Of a DNA stretch of 42,529 nucleotides, positions 8,857 to 16,603 are shown piece by piece. Origin of the DNA: Phycisphaeraceae bacterium. GTDB taxonomy: Bacteria; Planctomycetota; Phycisphaerae; Phycisphaerales; UBA1924. Position 1 is the stretch's first letter, and each line of letters begins with the position of its first letter. The stretch covers positions 1 through 42,529 of the forward strand of contig REDD01000161.1 of NCBI GenBank assembly GCA_007693725.1, written 5' to 3'. A program made the translations under genes and the position numbers. Under the pieces are notes generated by a model that worked only from the letters and a program-made list of their open reading frames with translations, did not search any database and had not been told where the DNA came from.

Positions 8857-8865
8857 CGGTCGTGA

Positions 8866-9123
8866 TCAGAAAAGGACGAACATCTCCCTGCTGAACTCGA
8901 TGAGCCGCATGGCAATCCACGGGAGCAGGATGATGGCGACGGTGGTCATGACGAAGATCTTGGGAACGAGCGTCAGAGTCTGCTCCTGAATCTGGGTGAC
9001 GCTCTGGAAGACGCTGATGAGCAATCCGATGGTGATGCCCGCGGCGAGGACGGGGAAGGCGATCTTGAGCACGGTGACGAGCGTGTCACGAACAAGACTC
9101 AGGATGGAATCGTCGATGTACAT
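8866..9123 (-). CDS. fliQ: Flagellar export protein FliQ
   Basis: At 85 residues it has the standard FliQ length with two membrane spans (about 15-38 and 50-72). Characteristic segments are AGITIGLLISVFQSVTQIQEQT and LVPKIFVM. FliQ packs around FliP in the export gate. It is flanked by fliP (20-base gap) and fliR (9-base gap). Confidence 0.96.
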   Translation of the reverse strand: MYIDDSILSLVRDTLVTVLKIAFPVLAAGITIGLLISVFQSVTQIQEQTLTLVPKIFVMTTVAIILLPWIAMRLIEFSREMFVLF

Positions 9124-9143
9124 GGCGATTCAACGGCGGCCAG

Positions 9144-10043
9144 CTAGGTCTTGATGTGGGGCAGCGCCTCTCCGATGTGCGCAAGAACAGCGCCGAGGGC
9201 GGGCGTCATGGCGGTGGTCGCTTCGGATACTGCCCACGGATCGGCGGTGACGCTGGTCATGAGACTGCCGACGACGAGGGTCCAGCCGTCGACGAGCACG
9301 AAGAGGAGGATCTTGAAGGGGAGGGAGATGAGGACGGGCGGCAACATCATCATGCTCATGGAGATGAGGATGCTGGCGATGACCATGTCGATGACGAGGA
9401 ACGGAAGGTAGACACGGAACCCCATGAGGAAGGCGATCTTGAGTTCGCTGAGCATGTAGCCGGGGACGAGGGTGAGCATGTCGATGTCGGCGCGGGTGAG
9501 CGTTTCGGGCTCGGAGGTGTCCTGGCCGCGGTAGTTCATGACCATGTAGATGCTGGACCACCCATCGGCGGCCTCGATCTGCGCGAACATGAAGTCGCGC
9601 AGCGGCTGCTTGGCGGCGTTCCACATGTCGAGCTGGTTGGTGATCTCGCCGCGCTGATAGGGCAGGATGGCTTCTTCGTGGATGCGATTCACCGTGGGGG
9701 CCATCACGAGGAAGGTCATGAAGAGCGCGAGGGCGGTGACGACCTGCGGCGGCGGGAGGGACTGAGTGCCCATGGCCTGCTTGAGAAGGCCCAGAACGAT
9801 GATGAAGCGGACGAAGCATGTGCAGCAGACCATGATGGCCGGCGCGAGCGTCAGGATGGTGAGGAGAACGAGGATGTTGAGCGCACCGCTGAGCCCCCCC
9901 TCAAAACCGGGGATGGCTTCGGAGGCGTCTTCGAGCACCGAGATGGGATTCAGCGGCGCCTCGGCGGTCTGGGCGATGGCCTCGGGGGGTGCTGCCGCGA
10001 GCAGGAAGGCGACGAGGGTGAGGATCGGGAGGAAGCGGCTCAT
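9144..10043 (-). CDS. fliP: Flagellar export protein FliP
   Basis: The 299-residue protein has a cleavable-looking signal peptide (residues 1-24, FLPILTLVAFLLAAAPPEAIA), then the FliP membrane core: TCFVRFIIVLGLLKQAMG, PPPQVVTALALFMTFLVMAPT, and near the end MGFRVYLPFLVIDMVIASILISMSMMMLPP. Family members are about 245-255 residues. The extra length is in a C-terminal extension of about 45 residues after the last span. The start overlaps the fliO stop by 4 bases, so the pair is translationally coupled. Confidence 0.96.
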   Translation of the reverse strand: MSRFLPILTLVAFLLAAAPPEAIAQTAEAPLNPISVLEDASEAIPGFEGGLSGALNILVLLTILTLAPAIMVCCTCFVRFIIVLGLLKQAMGTQSLPPPQVVTALALFMTFLVMAPTVNRIHEEAILPYQRGEITNQLDMWNAAKQPLRDFMFAQIEAADGWSSIYMVMNYRGQDTSEPETLTRADIDMLTLVPGYMLSELKIAFLMGFRVYLPFLVIDMVIASILISMSMMMLPPVLISLPFKILLFVLVDGWTLVVGSLMTSVTADPWAVSEATTAMTPALGAVLAHIGEALPHIKT

Positions 10044-10870
10044 CGTGCGTACTCCCGGAGGGTGGAGAGTCTGCGGCGGAGCTCGCTTTCGGCGTCGACG
10101 ACCGAGGTGAACTGGAGCTGCTGTTCATCCTCCTCGGTGAATTCGTCGTGCATGTCCGGATCGGGTGCATCGGGGATGAGCCGGACGGGCTGGGCGGTCG
10201 CGCGGAGATCGTCGGTGTCGGCGATGGAGGGATCGCGTTCGAGGCCGCTCAGGAGCGAACTGAAGCGCGATGCCATGCTGAGACCTTCCTCATCGCGGCA
10301 GGCACGGAGGATGGAGGCGACCTCATCGGTATCAATGACTTCGCTGAGTGTCTTGAAGCCCTCGGGTGTCTGATTGAGGAGGAGTACCCGCCGGTCGAGC
10401 TTCAGGAGGACGAGCGTCTGGCCGCGTGCGATGGGGTAGCGGGCGAGGATCTGGAGGATGCCTGCGGGCGCTCTCCCGCCGGCGCCGAGTTGTGAGCGGA
10501 GGCCGCCCGTGATGCGTGAAGCGCGGGTGAGGAACCATCGCAATCCGAGGATGAGCGCGATGACGAGGGCGAGCGATCCGAGCGTCCGCACGACGGGATC
10601 GGATGCGATGGATCGGGGCGAGGTCGGCGCCTCGGCGGAACGCGATGCGCCGCGTTGTGCCGGGGCGGCCCGCAGGGGACGGGATTCGTGGGGCGGCGGG
10701 CTCCACACAGGAGCGGCCTGCTCGGTCCCCGCCGACTCGGGTTCGGGAGAGGTGGGGTGCTCTGAAAAGAAGGGAGGGAAGGGAGACTTAGCGGGCTGGG
10801 CGGCGAGAAGCGGCGCGGCGATGGCTGCTTGGAGCGTGAGCGCGAGAATGATGGATCTGGTCTGGGGCAT
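10040..10870 (-). CDS. fliO: Flagellar export assembly protein FliO
   Basis: ATG at 10870 (AGGA 7 bases upstream) gives 276 residues and starts directly with a signal-type sequence (RSIILALTLQAAIAAPLLAA). An in-frame ATG at 10903 has poorer support. A Pro/Glu-rich linker follows. The single span is at about residues 95-115 (SLALVIALILGLRWFL), and then comes the compact FliO cytoplasmic domain with ILARYPIARGQTLVLLKLDRRVLLLNQT, matching the family pattern of a small SH3-like fold after the membrane helix. FliO assists FliP pore assembly. The long acidic C-terminal tail is unusual. Identification rests on this domain plus position before fliP. Confidence 0.9.
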   Translation of the reverse strand: MPQTRSIILALTLQAAIAAPLLAAQPAKSPFPPFFSEHPTSPEPESAGTEQAAPVWSPPPHESRPLRAAPAQRGASRSAEAPTSPRSIASDPVVRTLGSLALVIALILGLRWFLTRASRITGGLRSQLGAGGRAPAGILQILARYPIARGQTLVLLKLDRRVLLLNQTPEGFKTLSEVIDTDEVASILRACRDEEGLSMASRFSSLLSGLERDPSIADTDDLRATAQPVRLIPDAPDPDMHDEFTEEDEQQLQFTSVVDAESELRRRLSTLREYAR

Positions 10871-10940
10871 CGGGCCATCCTGGCATCTGCCTGCCACCGG
10901 CATCCTGCCGATGGGTGCTGACGGGTGCGGTCAGCGGGTG

Positions 10941-11498
10941 TTATCCGGCTTTGCGCTCCTTGGGCTCCTTGGTGAGTGCTGGAGTCGAGAGGATCTCGTT
11001 GATGCGGACACAAAAGTTGTCGTTCAGGACGAGGACTTCGCCGCGGGCGACATGGCGGTCGTTCACATAGATGTCGACGGGGTCACCGGCGAGCTTGTCG
11101 AGTTCGACGACGGAACCTTCGCCGAGACGGAGAACATCCTCGACGAGCATCTCGGTGCGTCCGAGCTCGATGGTGACACGGAGGTTGACATCGGAGAGGA
11201 GGTCGATGCCGCCGGCGAGTTCGGAGCCCGCCTTGGGGGCGAAGCTGGGCATCTGGAAAGCGGAGGCGTTGTCGAGCTCTTCCTCTGTGGGAGACTCGAC
11301 GGTGGATGCGACTGCATCCTCGGTGTCGGCGGATTCGGGAGTGTCGGGGTTCTCGACGGAGGACATCGCTGCCTGGGCGGCATCGAGCGCTTCGGCGGCC
11401 GCGGCTTCGGCGGCGTTGAGGGAGGTCTCGGCATCCGGTGCGGATTCTGCCTGAGGTGGTTGTTGCTTGTCTTGTTCGTCTGCCATGCCCGTCGCCAT
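10941..11498 (-). CDS. fliN: Flagellar C-ring protein FliN
   Basis: The C-terminal ~85 residues are a typical SpoA/FliN domain ([20 protein letters not shown], then [19 protein letters not shown] and [16 protein letters not shown]). The N-terminal ~95 residues are an Ala/Glu/Ser-rich acidic low-complexity extension not present in short FliN proteins, giving 185 residues in all; the FliY phosphatase domain is not recognisable in it. FliN forms the base of the switch complex with FliM and FliG. The usual upstream neighbour fliM is missing here, and a 193-base untranslated gap occupies its place. ATG at 11498 or 11486 are both possible starts. Confidence 0.95.
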   Translation of the reverse strand: MATGMADEQDKQQPPQAESAPDAETSLNAAEAAAAEALDAAQAAMSSVENPDTPESADTEDAVASTVESPTEEELDNASAFQMPSFAPKAGSELAGGIDLLSDVNLRVTIELGRTEMLVEDVLRLGEGSVVELDKLAGDPVDIYVNDRHVARGEVLVLNDNFCVRINEILSTPALTKEPKERKAG

Positions 11499-11549
11499 CC
11501 TGGCTCTTCCAGCCGCCTGGACTCAGATGAGACTCCGCCACAGTGTGTC

Positions 11550-11564
11550 GCGTTGGGCGTGCCC
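11550..11564 (-). promoter_or_regulatory. Weak sigma-54-like promoter ahead of fliN
   Basis: The minus strand reads GGGCACGCCCAACGC. GGCACG at -24 and GC at -12 are correctly spaced, but the -12 box is AACGC instead of TTGC and the first T is missing. The predicted start would be about 40 bases upstream of fliN, the same spacing as the stronger sites in this locus. Confidence 0.3.
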
Positions 11565-11565
11565 T

Positions 11566-11604
11566 GATACCCCGACACCGCACTCATCGCCAAGTGGGGG
11601 TATC
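11566..11604. repeat. Inverted repeat in the fliL-fliN gap
   Basis: GATACCCC (11566-11573) and GGGGTATC (11597-11604) are perfect 8-base inverted arms. An inner CACT/AGTG stem (581-584 with 593-596 of the 11,000 block) sits inside the 23-base loop. The repeat lies right next to the weak sigma-54-like site and in the slot where fliM is normally found. It could be an operator or an RNA structure. Confidence 0.4.
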
Positions 11605-11691
11605 GACCTCGGGGGATGGGATGCCGCAAAGATTGTCGGCAAGAGACGCGCGAGGGATGTAAGTCGCGCAGATCCTGCCGAGGACGGCGGG

Positions 11692-12225
11692 TCAATAGTC
11701 GGCGGGGAAGCCGATGCAGGACGGGATGAGGACATCCTTCACGCGCGGCTGGCCGTCGGATGCGGGCGGGATGATGGCGGATTCGGCGGAGGGACCGTTG
11801 AGGAACTCGAGGATCTGACGCCGGATGGTCTCGTAGCCGGGCTCCTCGAAGTAGCTGGCCTGTGCCGCGGTCATGATGCGGTTGACGCCGGACCGGATCT
11901 GGGCGCGCCGTGCATCGATCTGTGCAGTGACCGTCTCGACATGGTTCTCCTTGACGAGGATGATGACCTCAAGGTCGTAGATCCAGAGTCGGCCACGCCG
12001 GTTGTTTGTGAATTTCTCGTGTAGAAGTGATATCTCGCGGGCACGGTCCCCCATGAGGGCCTCGCCGGAATCGAAGTGCAGCGCATGAACGGACGATGGG
12101 CGTCCGAAGAGCATGACCGCGCCGATGATCAGCCCGGCCTCGGCGAGCAGCATCGCGAGGACCACGATGATGGTCTTGATGGGGAGAGCGCGGGCGGCGG
12201 GTGGTGCGGGGGTCTGGTCAGTCAT
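11692..12225 (-). CDS. fliL: Flagellar basal body-associated protein FliL
   Basis: ATG at 12225 is chosen because GAGGAA lies 6 bases upstream; the in-frame ATG 42 bases earlier lies within motB. The protein has 177 residues: a short Pro/Ala-rich cytoplasmic start, one span at about 17-38 (IIVVLAMLLAEAGLIIGAVML), and a periplasmic domain with LWIYDLEVIILVKENH and EPGYETIRRQILEFLN, fitting the stomatin-like FliL fold. FliL supports stator units. The start overlaps the motB stop by 8 bases, so it is translated together with its functional partner. Identification is by topology and position; FliL sequence is poorly conserved. Confidence 0.88.
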   Translation of the reverse strand: MTDQTPAPPAARALPIKTIIVVLAMLLAEAGLIIGAVMLFGRPSSVHALHFDSGEALMGDRAREISLLHEKFTNNRRGRLWIYDLEVIILVKENHVETVTAQIDARRAQIRSGVNRIMTAAQASYFEEPGYETIRRQILEFLNGPSAESAIIPPASDGQPRVKDVLIPSCIGFPADY

Positions 12226-13012
12226 TGTTGCTTCCTCTGGCGCTGGTCGAATCGACGCCGCCGGCAACGCCTTCGTCGGTGTACATGGAATCGGCGTGAT
12301 AGTCGGAGATCATGGACTCGAGCATGACGACCTCGACGCGTCGGTTTTCGGTGAGTTCATCCGGTGAGTAACGACGCAGGGCGATGGGCTCGGTCGCCCC
12401 GAGGGCCTCGAGAACGAGAACCCTGTCGAGAATGCCCCCCTCCTCTCGGAGAACATTGGCAACCGCGACGGCCCGTGCGTACGAGAGATCCCGAAGATCG
12501 GCGAAGGGTGATCCGCTCGGGAGGCGCTTGAGCGCGGCGTGGCCCCGAATGGCGATCTTGTTGTTTCGTCCCTGAAGCACCTGGGCAACGCGGATGAGTT
12601 CCTCGCGTGCCCCTTCCTTAAGAAGCGCGGACCCGGGCTCGAAAGTCAGACTGCCGCCGATGGTGAACATGAGCCCGTCGTGGACGCGGGTCACCTTCGT
12701 TTCACGCCCGGAGATGCCCTGCTCGGTCGTGTGGCTGACCTTGGACTCCTGGGCCTGTTTCATCGCGATCTCTTCGAGCGTCTGGATCATGGACCGCATG
12801 GGGGGATCGTCGGTGGGCATGACGCCGACGCCGCCGGAGAAGCCGAATGCCTCTTTGACGGCGGTGATGACCCGCTGGTACTCGTGGTCCTGCTTCAGCT
12901 CGCTGAAGGCAGCGAGGAGGATGAAGAAGCAGAGGAGGAGCGACATCAGATCGCCGTAGGTGACGACCCAGAGGGGGGCCCCCATGCTGGTTTTCTTCTT
13001 CCGCTTGGCCAT
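12218..13012 (-). CDS. motB: Flagellar stator protein MotB
   Basis: This 264-residue protein has a basic N-terminus (MAKRKKK), one membrane helix at about 14-38 and the ion-binding aspartate D21 in TYGDLMSLLLCFFILL. A plug/linker region follows, then an OmpA-like peptidoglycan-binding domain at about 150-240 (KIAIRGHAALKRL, LSYARAVAVANVL, ENRRVEVVML). With MotA it forms the stator channel anchored to the wall. The 27-base gap after motA and the overlap with fliL indicate one operon. Confidence 0.96.
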   Translation of the reverse strand: MAKRKKKTSMGAPLWVVTYGDLMSLLLCFFILLAAFSELKQDHEYQRVITAVKEAFGFSGGVGVMPTDDPPMRSMIQTLEEIAMKQAQESKVSHTTEQGISGRETKVTRVHDGLMFTIGGSLTFEPGSALLKEGAREELIRVAQVLQGRNNKIAIRGHAALKRLPSGSPFADLRDLSYARAVAVANVLREEGGILDRVLVLEALGATEPIALRRYSPDELTENRRVEVVMLESMISDYHADSMYTDEGVAGGVDSTSARGSNND

Positions 13013-13039
13013 TGATGCGGATCCTCGGGAGGTGCGGGG

Positions 13040-13828
13040 TCAGGCGGCTCTGCGCATGTCGCGCTCGTCCTCACCGGTGGATCTCCCCTTCGGCGGGAGA
13101 TAGGTGAGCAGCTTCTGCTGGACGACGCGGGGGTTGTCGCCCGCCTGGATGGCCATCACACCCTTGATGATGATGGTCTTGAAGAGGATCTCTTCCTCGT
13201 TGCGGACGGCGAGCTTGTCCGCGATGGGCATGAGCACCACATTTGCGATGACCGCGCCGTAGAGCGTGGTGAGCAACGCCGCGGCCATGCCTGCACCGAT
13301 CTTGGAGGGGTCGTCCATGTTCGCGAGCATGGCGACGAGGCCGATGAGCGTTCCGATCATGCCGAAGGCGGGGGCGTACCTCGCAGGTGCATCAACGAGT
13401 CCCTTTCCGATCTCGTGACGAATCTGCATGTTTTCGAGGTCGGCATCGAGGATCTGCTCGATGAGGGCCGGGTCCGTGCCGTCGACGGCCATCTTGATGC
13501 CGGTGATGAGGAGATCATCCTTCATCTCGGAGGTCATGCCTTCGAGCGCGAGGATGCCGTCGCGACGGGCGACCTCGGCGTACTGCACCATCTGGGTGAT
13601 GAGCTTCTCGGGGTCGTACTTGGTTTCCTTGACCGCCTTGGTGAGGACCGACGGCATCTTGAGCATTCGCGCGAGCGGGAACGCCGTGAGAGTGGCCGCG
13701 CCCGCACCTCCGACCACGATGAGCATGGAGGGGATGTCGACATAGGCGGGGAATGATCCACCGAGAGCGATGGCCATGAGAATCAGTGCTATCCCGAGCA
13801 CCAAGCCGACAAGTGTGGCCAGATCCAT
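13040..13828 (-). CDS. motA: Flagellar stator protein MotA
   Basis: ATG at 13828 has GGAG 6 bases upstream and gives 262 residues starting MDLATLVGLVLGIALILMAI. The four-span MotA/ExbB pattern is present, with conserved ARYAPAFGMIGTLIGLVAML (third span, with the family Pro) and GAGMAAALLTTLYGAVIANVVLMPIADKL (fourth span). The cytoplasmic loop between spans 2 and 3 (about residues 60-150) would contact FliG. It lies 99 bases after flbD and should be driven by the sigma-28-type promoter upstream of flbD. Confidence 0.96.
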   Translation of the reverse strand: MDLATLVGLVLGIALILMAIALGGSFPAYVDIPSMLIVVGGAGAATLTAFPLARMLKMPSVLTKAVKETKYDPEKLITQMVQYAEVARRDGILALEGMTSEMKDDLLITGIKMAVDGTDPALIEQILDADLENMQIRHEIGKGLVDAPARYAPAFGMIGTLIGLVAMLANMDDPSKIGAGMAAALLTTLYGAVIANVVLMPIADKLAVRNEEEILFKTIIIKGVMAIQAGDNPRVVQQKLLTYLPPKGRSTGEDERDMRRAA

Positions 13829-13927
13829 CGCGCACTCCAATCCCGTGGATCCGCCGGACTGGCACGAATCCGGTGGTGTTATCGAGCCGAGGAGGCCGGT
13901 GCTTGAGTCGGGGTGACGGAAATGGGA

Positions 13928-14125
13928 TCAGGACTGCATGACGACGCCGCGGAGGAGGCGTTCGTACTCGACGACGCGGTCGATGATCTCGTCCATCTGC
14001 TCCCGAACCATGACGGATTCGCCATTGGTGAGGCGAACGACGGTATCGGGCGTCCGCTCGACGGTGCGGATGAGCTGAGCATTCAGCACGAATTGTTCGC
14101 CGTTGAGGCGTGTGAGCGGTATCAC
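13928..14125 (-). CDS. flbD: FlbD-family flagellar protein
   Basis: This small protein of 65 residues, MIPLTRLNGEQFVLNAQLI followed by IRTVERTPDTVVRLTNGE and a C-terminal helix MDEIIDRVVEYERLLRG, matches the short FlbD/YlzI family found between flgE and motA in spirochetes and Firmicutes. The start codon is GTG with a G-rich ribosome site (AGGGGGG, about 7 bases away). Its role is not well defined in known systems; it is not the Caulobacter transcription regulator of the same name. A sigma-28-type promoter at 14254-14227 precedes it. Confidence 0.93.
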   Translation of the reverse strand: MIPLTRLNGEQFVLNAQLIRTVERTPDTVVRLTNGESVMVREQMDEIIDRVVEYERLLRGVVMQS

Positions 14126-14152
14126 AGATCTGCCCCCCTGCTTGTTGCGGGG

Positions 14153-14200
14153 ACCGGAGGGTCTCCGGAAATCCCGGGGGTTCCGGGGGTTCCGGGGGTG
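14153..14200. repeat. Short G/C-rich tandem repeat in flbD leader
   Basis: On the plus strand GGGGGTTCC is repeated in tandem, giving three G5 runs separated by TTCC, preceded by GGGG and GGG runs. On the coding (minus) strand this is repeated ACCCCCGGA within the untranslated leader of flbD. A similar ACCCCCGG repeat occurs at 36985-37028. Confidence 0.6.
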
Positions 14201-14226
14201 GTGGCGCGGACCGTCCGCGGCAGTGC

Positions 14227-14254
14227 TTATCGGCCCGATCGTCCGCGGCCTTCA
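14227..14254 (-). promoter_or_regulatory. Sigma-28-type promoter for flbD-motA-motB-fliL
   Basis: On the minus strand TGAAG (14254-14250), a 15-base spacer and GCCGATAA (14234-14227) are found in the gap just after the flgE stop. The -10 box is a perfect match to the known sigma-28 consensus. The predicted leader to flbD is about 95 bases. Stator genes are classical sigma-28 targets. Confidence 0.75.
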
Positions 14255-14260
14255 CTCGGG

Positions 14261-15988
14261 TTATCGCGCGATGGCGATCAACTGCTGGAGCAACTGATCA
14301 CTGGTGGTGATGACGCGCGAGGATGCGGAGTAGCCGGTCGAGGTCAGGATCATGTTGATGAATTCCTGGCTGAGATCGACATTGGAGAGTTCGAGCGCTC
14401 CACCGATGATGCGGCCGGTGCCGAAGCCGAGGGGCGTCGTCACGAGAGGCGTCCCGGAGTTGGGGCCGACCCGGAAGAGATTGCCGCCGGAGTCGATGAG
14501 GCCCTCGGGGTTGGTGAACTTCGCCATCGCGACCTGACCGAGCGTGCGTGTGAGGCCGTTGGTGAAGCCGCCGGTCACGATGCCGTTCTCGCCCACCGAG
14601 AAGGTTGACAGTGTTCCGAGGGGTGATCCGTCCTGGAAGGTCGCGGCGATCACCGACGATCCGGCTGCGCCCTCGGGGCTTGCGAAGGCGGTGACATTGC
14701 TGCCCTGGGTGTCGAACGAGAGTGTGAAGTTCAGCGGATCGGATGCTCCGGTGTCGAAGCGGTCGAGTTCGATCGGAATAGGAGTGGTGTCGATGAGCTT
14801 GCCGAAGTTGTCGAACGCGAGGGCGGGGACGATCTGGGTGAATGTCCCGTTGCGGTCTCCGATTTCGAGGTGTGATGCAAGGTCGGTATCGGCCTGGGAA
14901 TGTGCGAATGTTCGCCACTGCGTACCGGATGTGTCCTTGTTGTTCAGGACCACGGTGAGATCGACATTGATCGGGGTTCCGAGCGAGTCGTAGATGGTGA
15001 ATGTGGTTCGGACGGATTCGCCGTCGGCGGATGCGGTCTTGGTGGGCACGAAGAGATTGGGCGGGGTGCCGCCGCCGGCGGGGTTGAAGACGATGTTCTC
15101 TGCGGCAAGACGGAGGTCGTTGAGATCGCCGAAATTGCCTTCGAAACGGATCTCGCCTCCAACGATGCTCCATCCGGCGTTGTCGCCAGCGGAGGCGCCG
15201 GGGACCACACCGAGGACATCCTGCATCCAACCGAGCAGTTCGTTGACGGTGCTCGTCGCCTCGATGGTGAAGGTCGCATCGGGAATGATCTTGCCGCCGC
15301 GTTCCGCGCCTGAGAGCGTGATCCGATCACCGACGACATAGGTGCCGGGGGGGTCGAGGGCGGTCAGAAGCTCGGTGCCGGTGATGTTCACGCCTCCGGC
15401 CTGTATCTGCGGGAAAGTAAAGACGCTGCCGGTCGTGGGGAGTGTGCCGTCGGCGTTCAGGTTGCCGCTGAACTCCACATTGCGGGTGGCTTCGGCGAGA
15501 CTGAGACTCCCGAGGGGTATGTTGAGATCGACGAGCTGTCCCTCGACGATCTGGAAATTCGCATCGACGCCGTAGCCGCGCACGCGAGCGCCGGAGGAGG
15601 TGACGAGATCGTTGACGGCGTTGAACTGGAATGATCCGTCGCGCGTGTAGAACTGGGTTCCGTTGCGTTCGACGATGAAAAAGCCGTCTCCCTCGATGGC
15701 GAGGTCGCTGGCGATGCCGGTGGTGCTTGTGCCGCCGGTGAGGAAGTTGCGCTGCGTGGCCCCGACCCCGACTCCGAGACCGATCTGACTGGGATTGGAG
15801 CCGCCGCCGTTGGCTGTGGGGCCTGCTCCGAGGGAGAGATTCCGCTGGAGTTGAGGCGAGAAGAGCAGGCGGTTGCTCTTGAAGGCGGTGGTATTGACAT
15901 TGGAAATGTTGTTACCGATGACCTCGAGTCTTCGGGAGTTGGTGTTGAGTCCCGAAAGTCCGCTGAACATCGCTGTTGTTGAAGCCAT
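14261..15988 (-). CDS. flgE: Flagellar hook protein FlgE
   Basis: ATG at 15988 (GAGGAG about 8 bases upstream) starts MASTTAMFSGLSGLNTNSRR, the typical hook N-terminus; an upstream in-frame ATG at 16051 is rejected. The 575-residue protein has the conserved rod-type N-terminal heptad region (LEVIGNNISNVNTTAFKSNR), the FlgF/E N domain (ASDLAIEGDGFFIVERNGTQFYTRDG), variable D1/D2 middle domains, and the C-terminal helix GALELSNVDLSQEFINMILTSTGYSASSRVI. It is longer than enterobacterial FlgE (about 400), as is common outside Proteobacteria. I see no cysteine in the mature protein, so the lysinoalanine cross-link of spirochete hooks, which needs one, is not expected. A strong sigma-54 site lies in the upstream gap. 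Confidence 0.96.
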   Translation of the reverse strand: MASTTAMFSGLSGLNTNSRRLEVIGNNISNVNTTAFKSNRLLFSPQLQRNLSLGAGPTANGGGSNPSQIGLGVGVGATQRNFLTGGTSTTGIASDLAIEGDGFFIVERNGTQFYTRDGSFQFNAVNDLVTSSGARVRGYGVDANFQIVEGQLVDLNIPLGSLSLAEATRNVEFSGNLNADGTLPTTGSVFTFPQIQAGGVNITGTELLTALDPPGTYVVGDRITLSGAERGGKIIPDATFTIEATSTVNELLGWMQDVLGVVPGASAGDNAGWSIVGGEIRFEGNFGDLNDLRLAAENIVFNPAGGGTPPNLFVPTKTASADGESVRTTFTIYDSLGTPINVDLTVVLNNKDTSGTQWRTFAHSQADTDLASHLEIGDRNGTFTQIVPALAFDNFGKLIDTTPIPIELDRFDTGASDPLNFTLSFDTQGSNVTAFASPEGAAGSSVIAATFQDGSPLGTLSTFSVGENGIVTGGFTNGLTRTLGQVAMAKFTNPEGLIDSGGNLFRVGPNSGTPLVTTPLGFGTGRIIGGALELSNVDLSQEFINMILTSTGYSASSRVITTSDQLLQQLIAIAR

Positions 15989-16055
15989 GATCTGATCTCC
16001 TCTGCGGTCACCCGGAGCGCACTTCCGGGGCACTTCCGGGACACCGTGCAATATC

Positions 16056-16070
16056 GCAATCGCTATGCCA
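16056..16070 (-). promoter_or_regulatory. Sigma-54 promoter for flgE
   Basis: The minus strand reads TGGCATAGCGATTGC from 16070 to 16056, matching the known -24/-12 consensus TGGCAYR-N4-TTGC at every fixed position, with C before it. It lies in the intergenic gap, with the predicted start about 56 bases upstream of the flgE ATG. Confidence 0.85.
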
Positions 16071-16081
16071 GCGGGCGGCAG

Positions 16082-16603
16082 CTATTTGTTCGAGATGCGT
16101 TCGATGAGTTGTGAGACGCTCGTGTTCTCGACGCGCCCGAGACCTTCGATCCATCTTCCGGTCGAAGCTGCGCGGGCGGTGCCGCCCGAGAAGAGCGTTT
16201 CCGTGTTGAAGGGCTGGTCTTCGTTCGGGACATAGACGAAGGCCTCCAGGTCGCGGACCAGAACTCCCTCGAGATGGAGCGGTCCTTCGATGATGGTTCG
16301 GTCGGCAATGTTCATCCGTACGGCGATGCCGTCGATGGCCGCGACGATCTCGGCAAGCCCGGCTGCCTCGGCGGCATCCGCGACGATGCTGAGGCGTTCG
16401 AGCTGGGACACCGAAAGACTCACCTCGGCGCGCGGATCCACAGCAAGGGGCGATCCGCTGTGAACCTCACCGCGCCGAACACGCGCGAGAAGCTCGGAGA
16501 AAGTTGCGCTGTCGAGCTGGGGGCTCGGCGCGCCTGCGGATGCACCATCAGGACGGATTCCTGATGCGAGATGGCGGAGAAGCTCAGCGCCGGAAGCGTT
16601 CAC
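16082..16603 (-). CDS. Flagellar operon protein between flgD and flgE
   Basis: This 173-residue protein starts with a 4-base overlap (ATGA) on the flgD stop. The central part (about 62-125: SLSVSQLERLSIVADAAEAAG, then LAEIVAAIDGIAVRMNIADRTIIEG) resembles the small flagellar operon protein family (TIGR02530 type) that sits at this place in Firmicutes and spirochetes; the pattern is helix, short strand, then an R-T-I/V-I strand. The N-terminal ~45 residues contain FSELLARVRRGE, and the C-terminal ~45 residues are an extension. The function of the family is not established; the position suggests hook assembly. Family assignment is by eye and moderate. Confidence 0.7.
   Translation of the reverse strand: MNASGAELLRHLASGIRPDGASAGAPSPQLDSATFSELLARVRRGEVHSGSPLAVDPRAEVSLSVSQLERLSIVADAAEAAGLAEIVAAIDGIAVRMNIADRTIIEGPLHLEGVLVRDLEAFVYVPNEDQPFNTETLFSGGTARAASTGRWIEGLGRVENTSVSQLIERISNK

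Noticed and set aside
13283-13297. Sigma-54-like TGGCCGCGGCGTTGC inside motA
   Set aside because: It lies in the middle of conserved motA coding sequence with no gene start downstream within a useful distance.
14153-14200. CRISPR-like short repeats
   Set aside because: Units are 9 bases in direct tandem without spacers, so this is not a CRISPR array.
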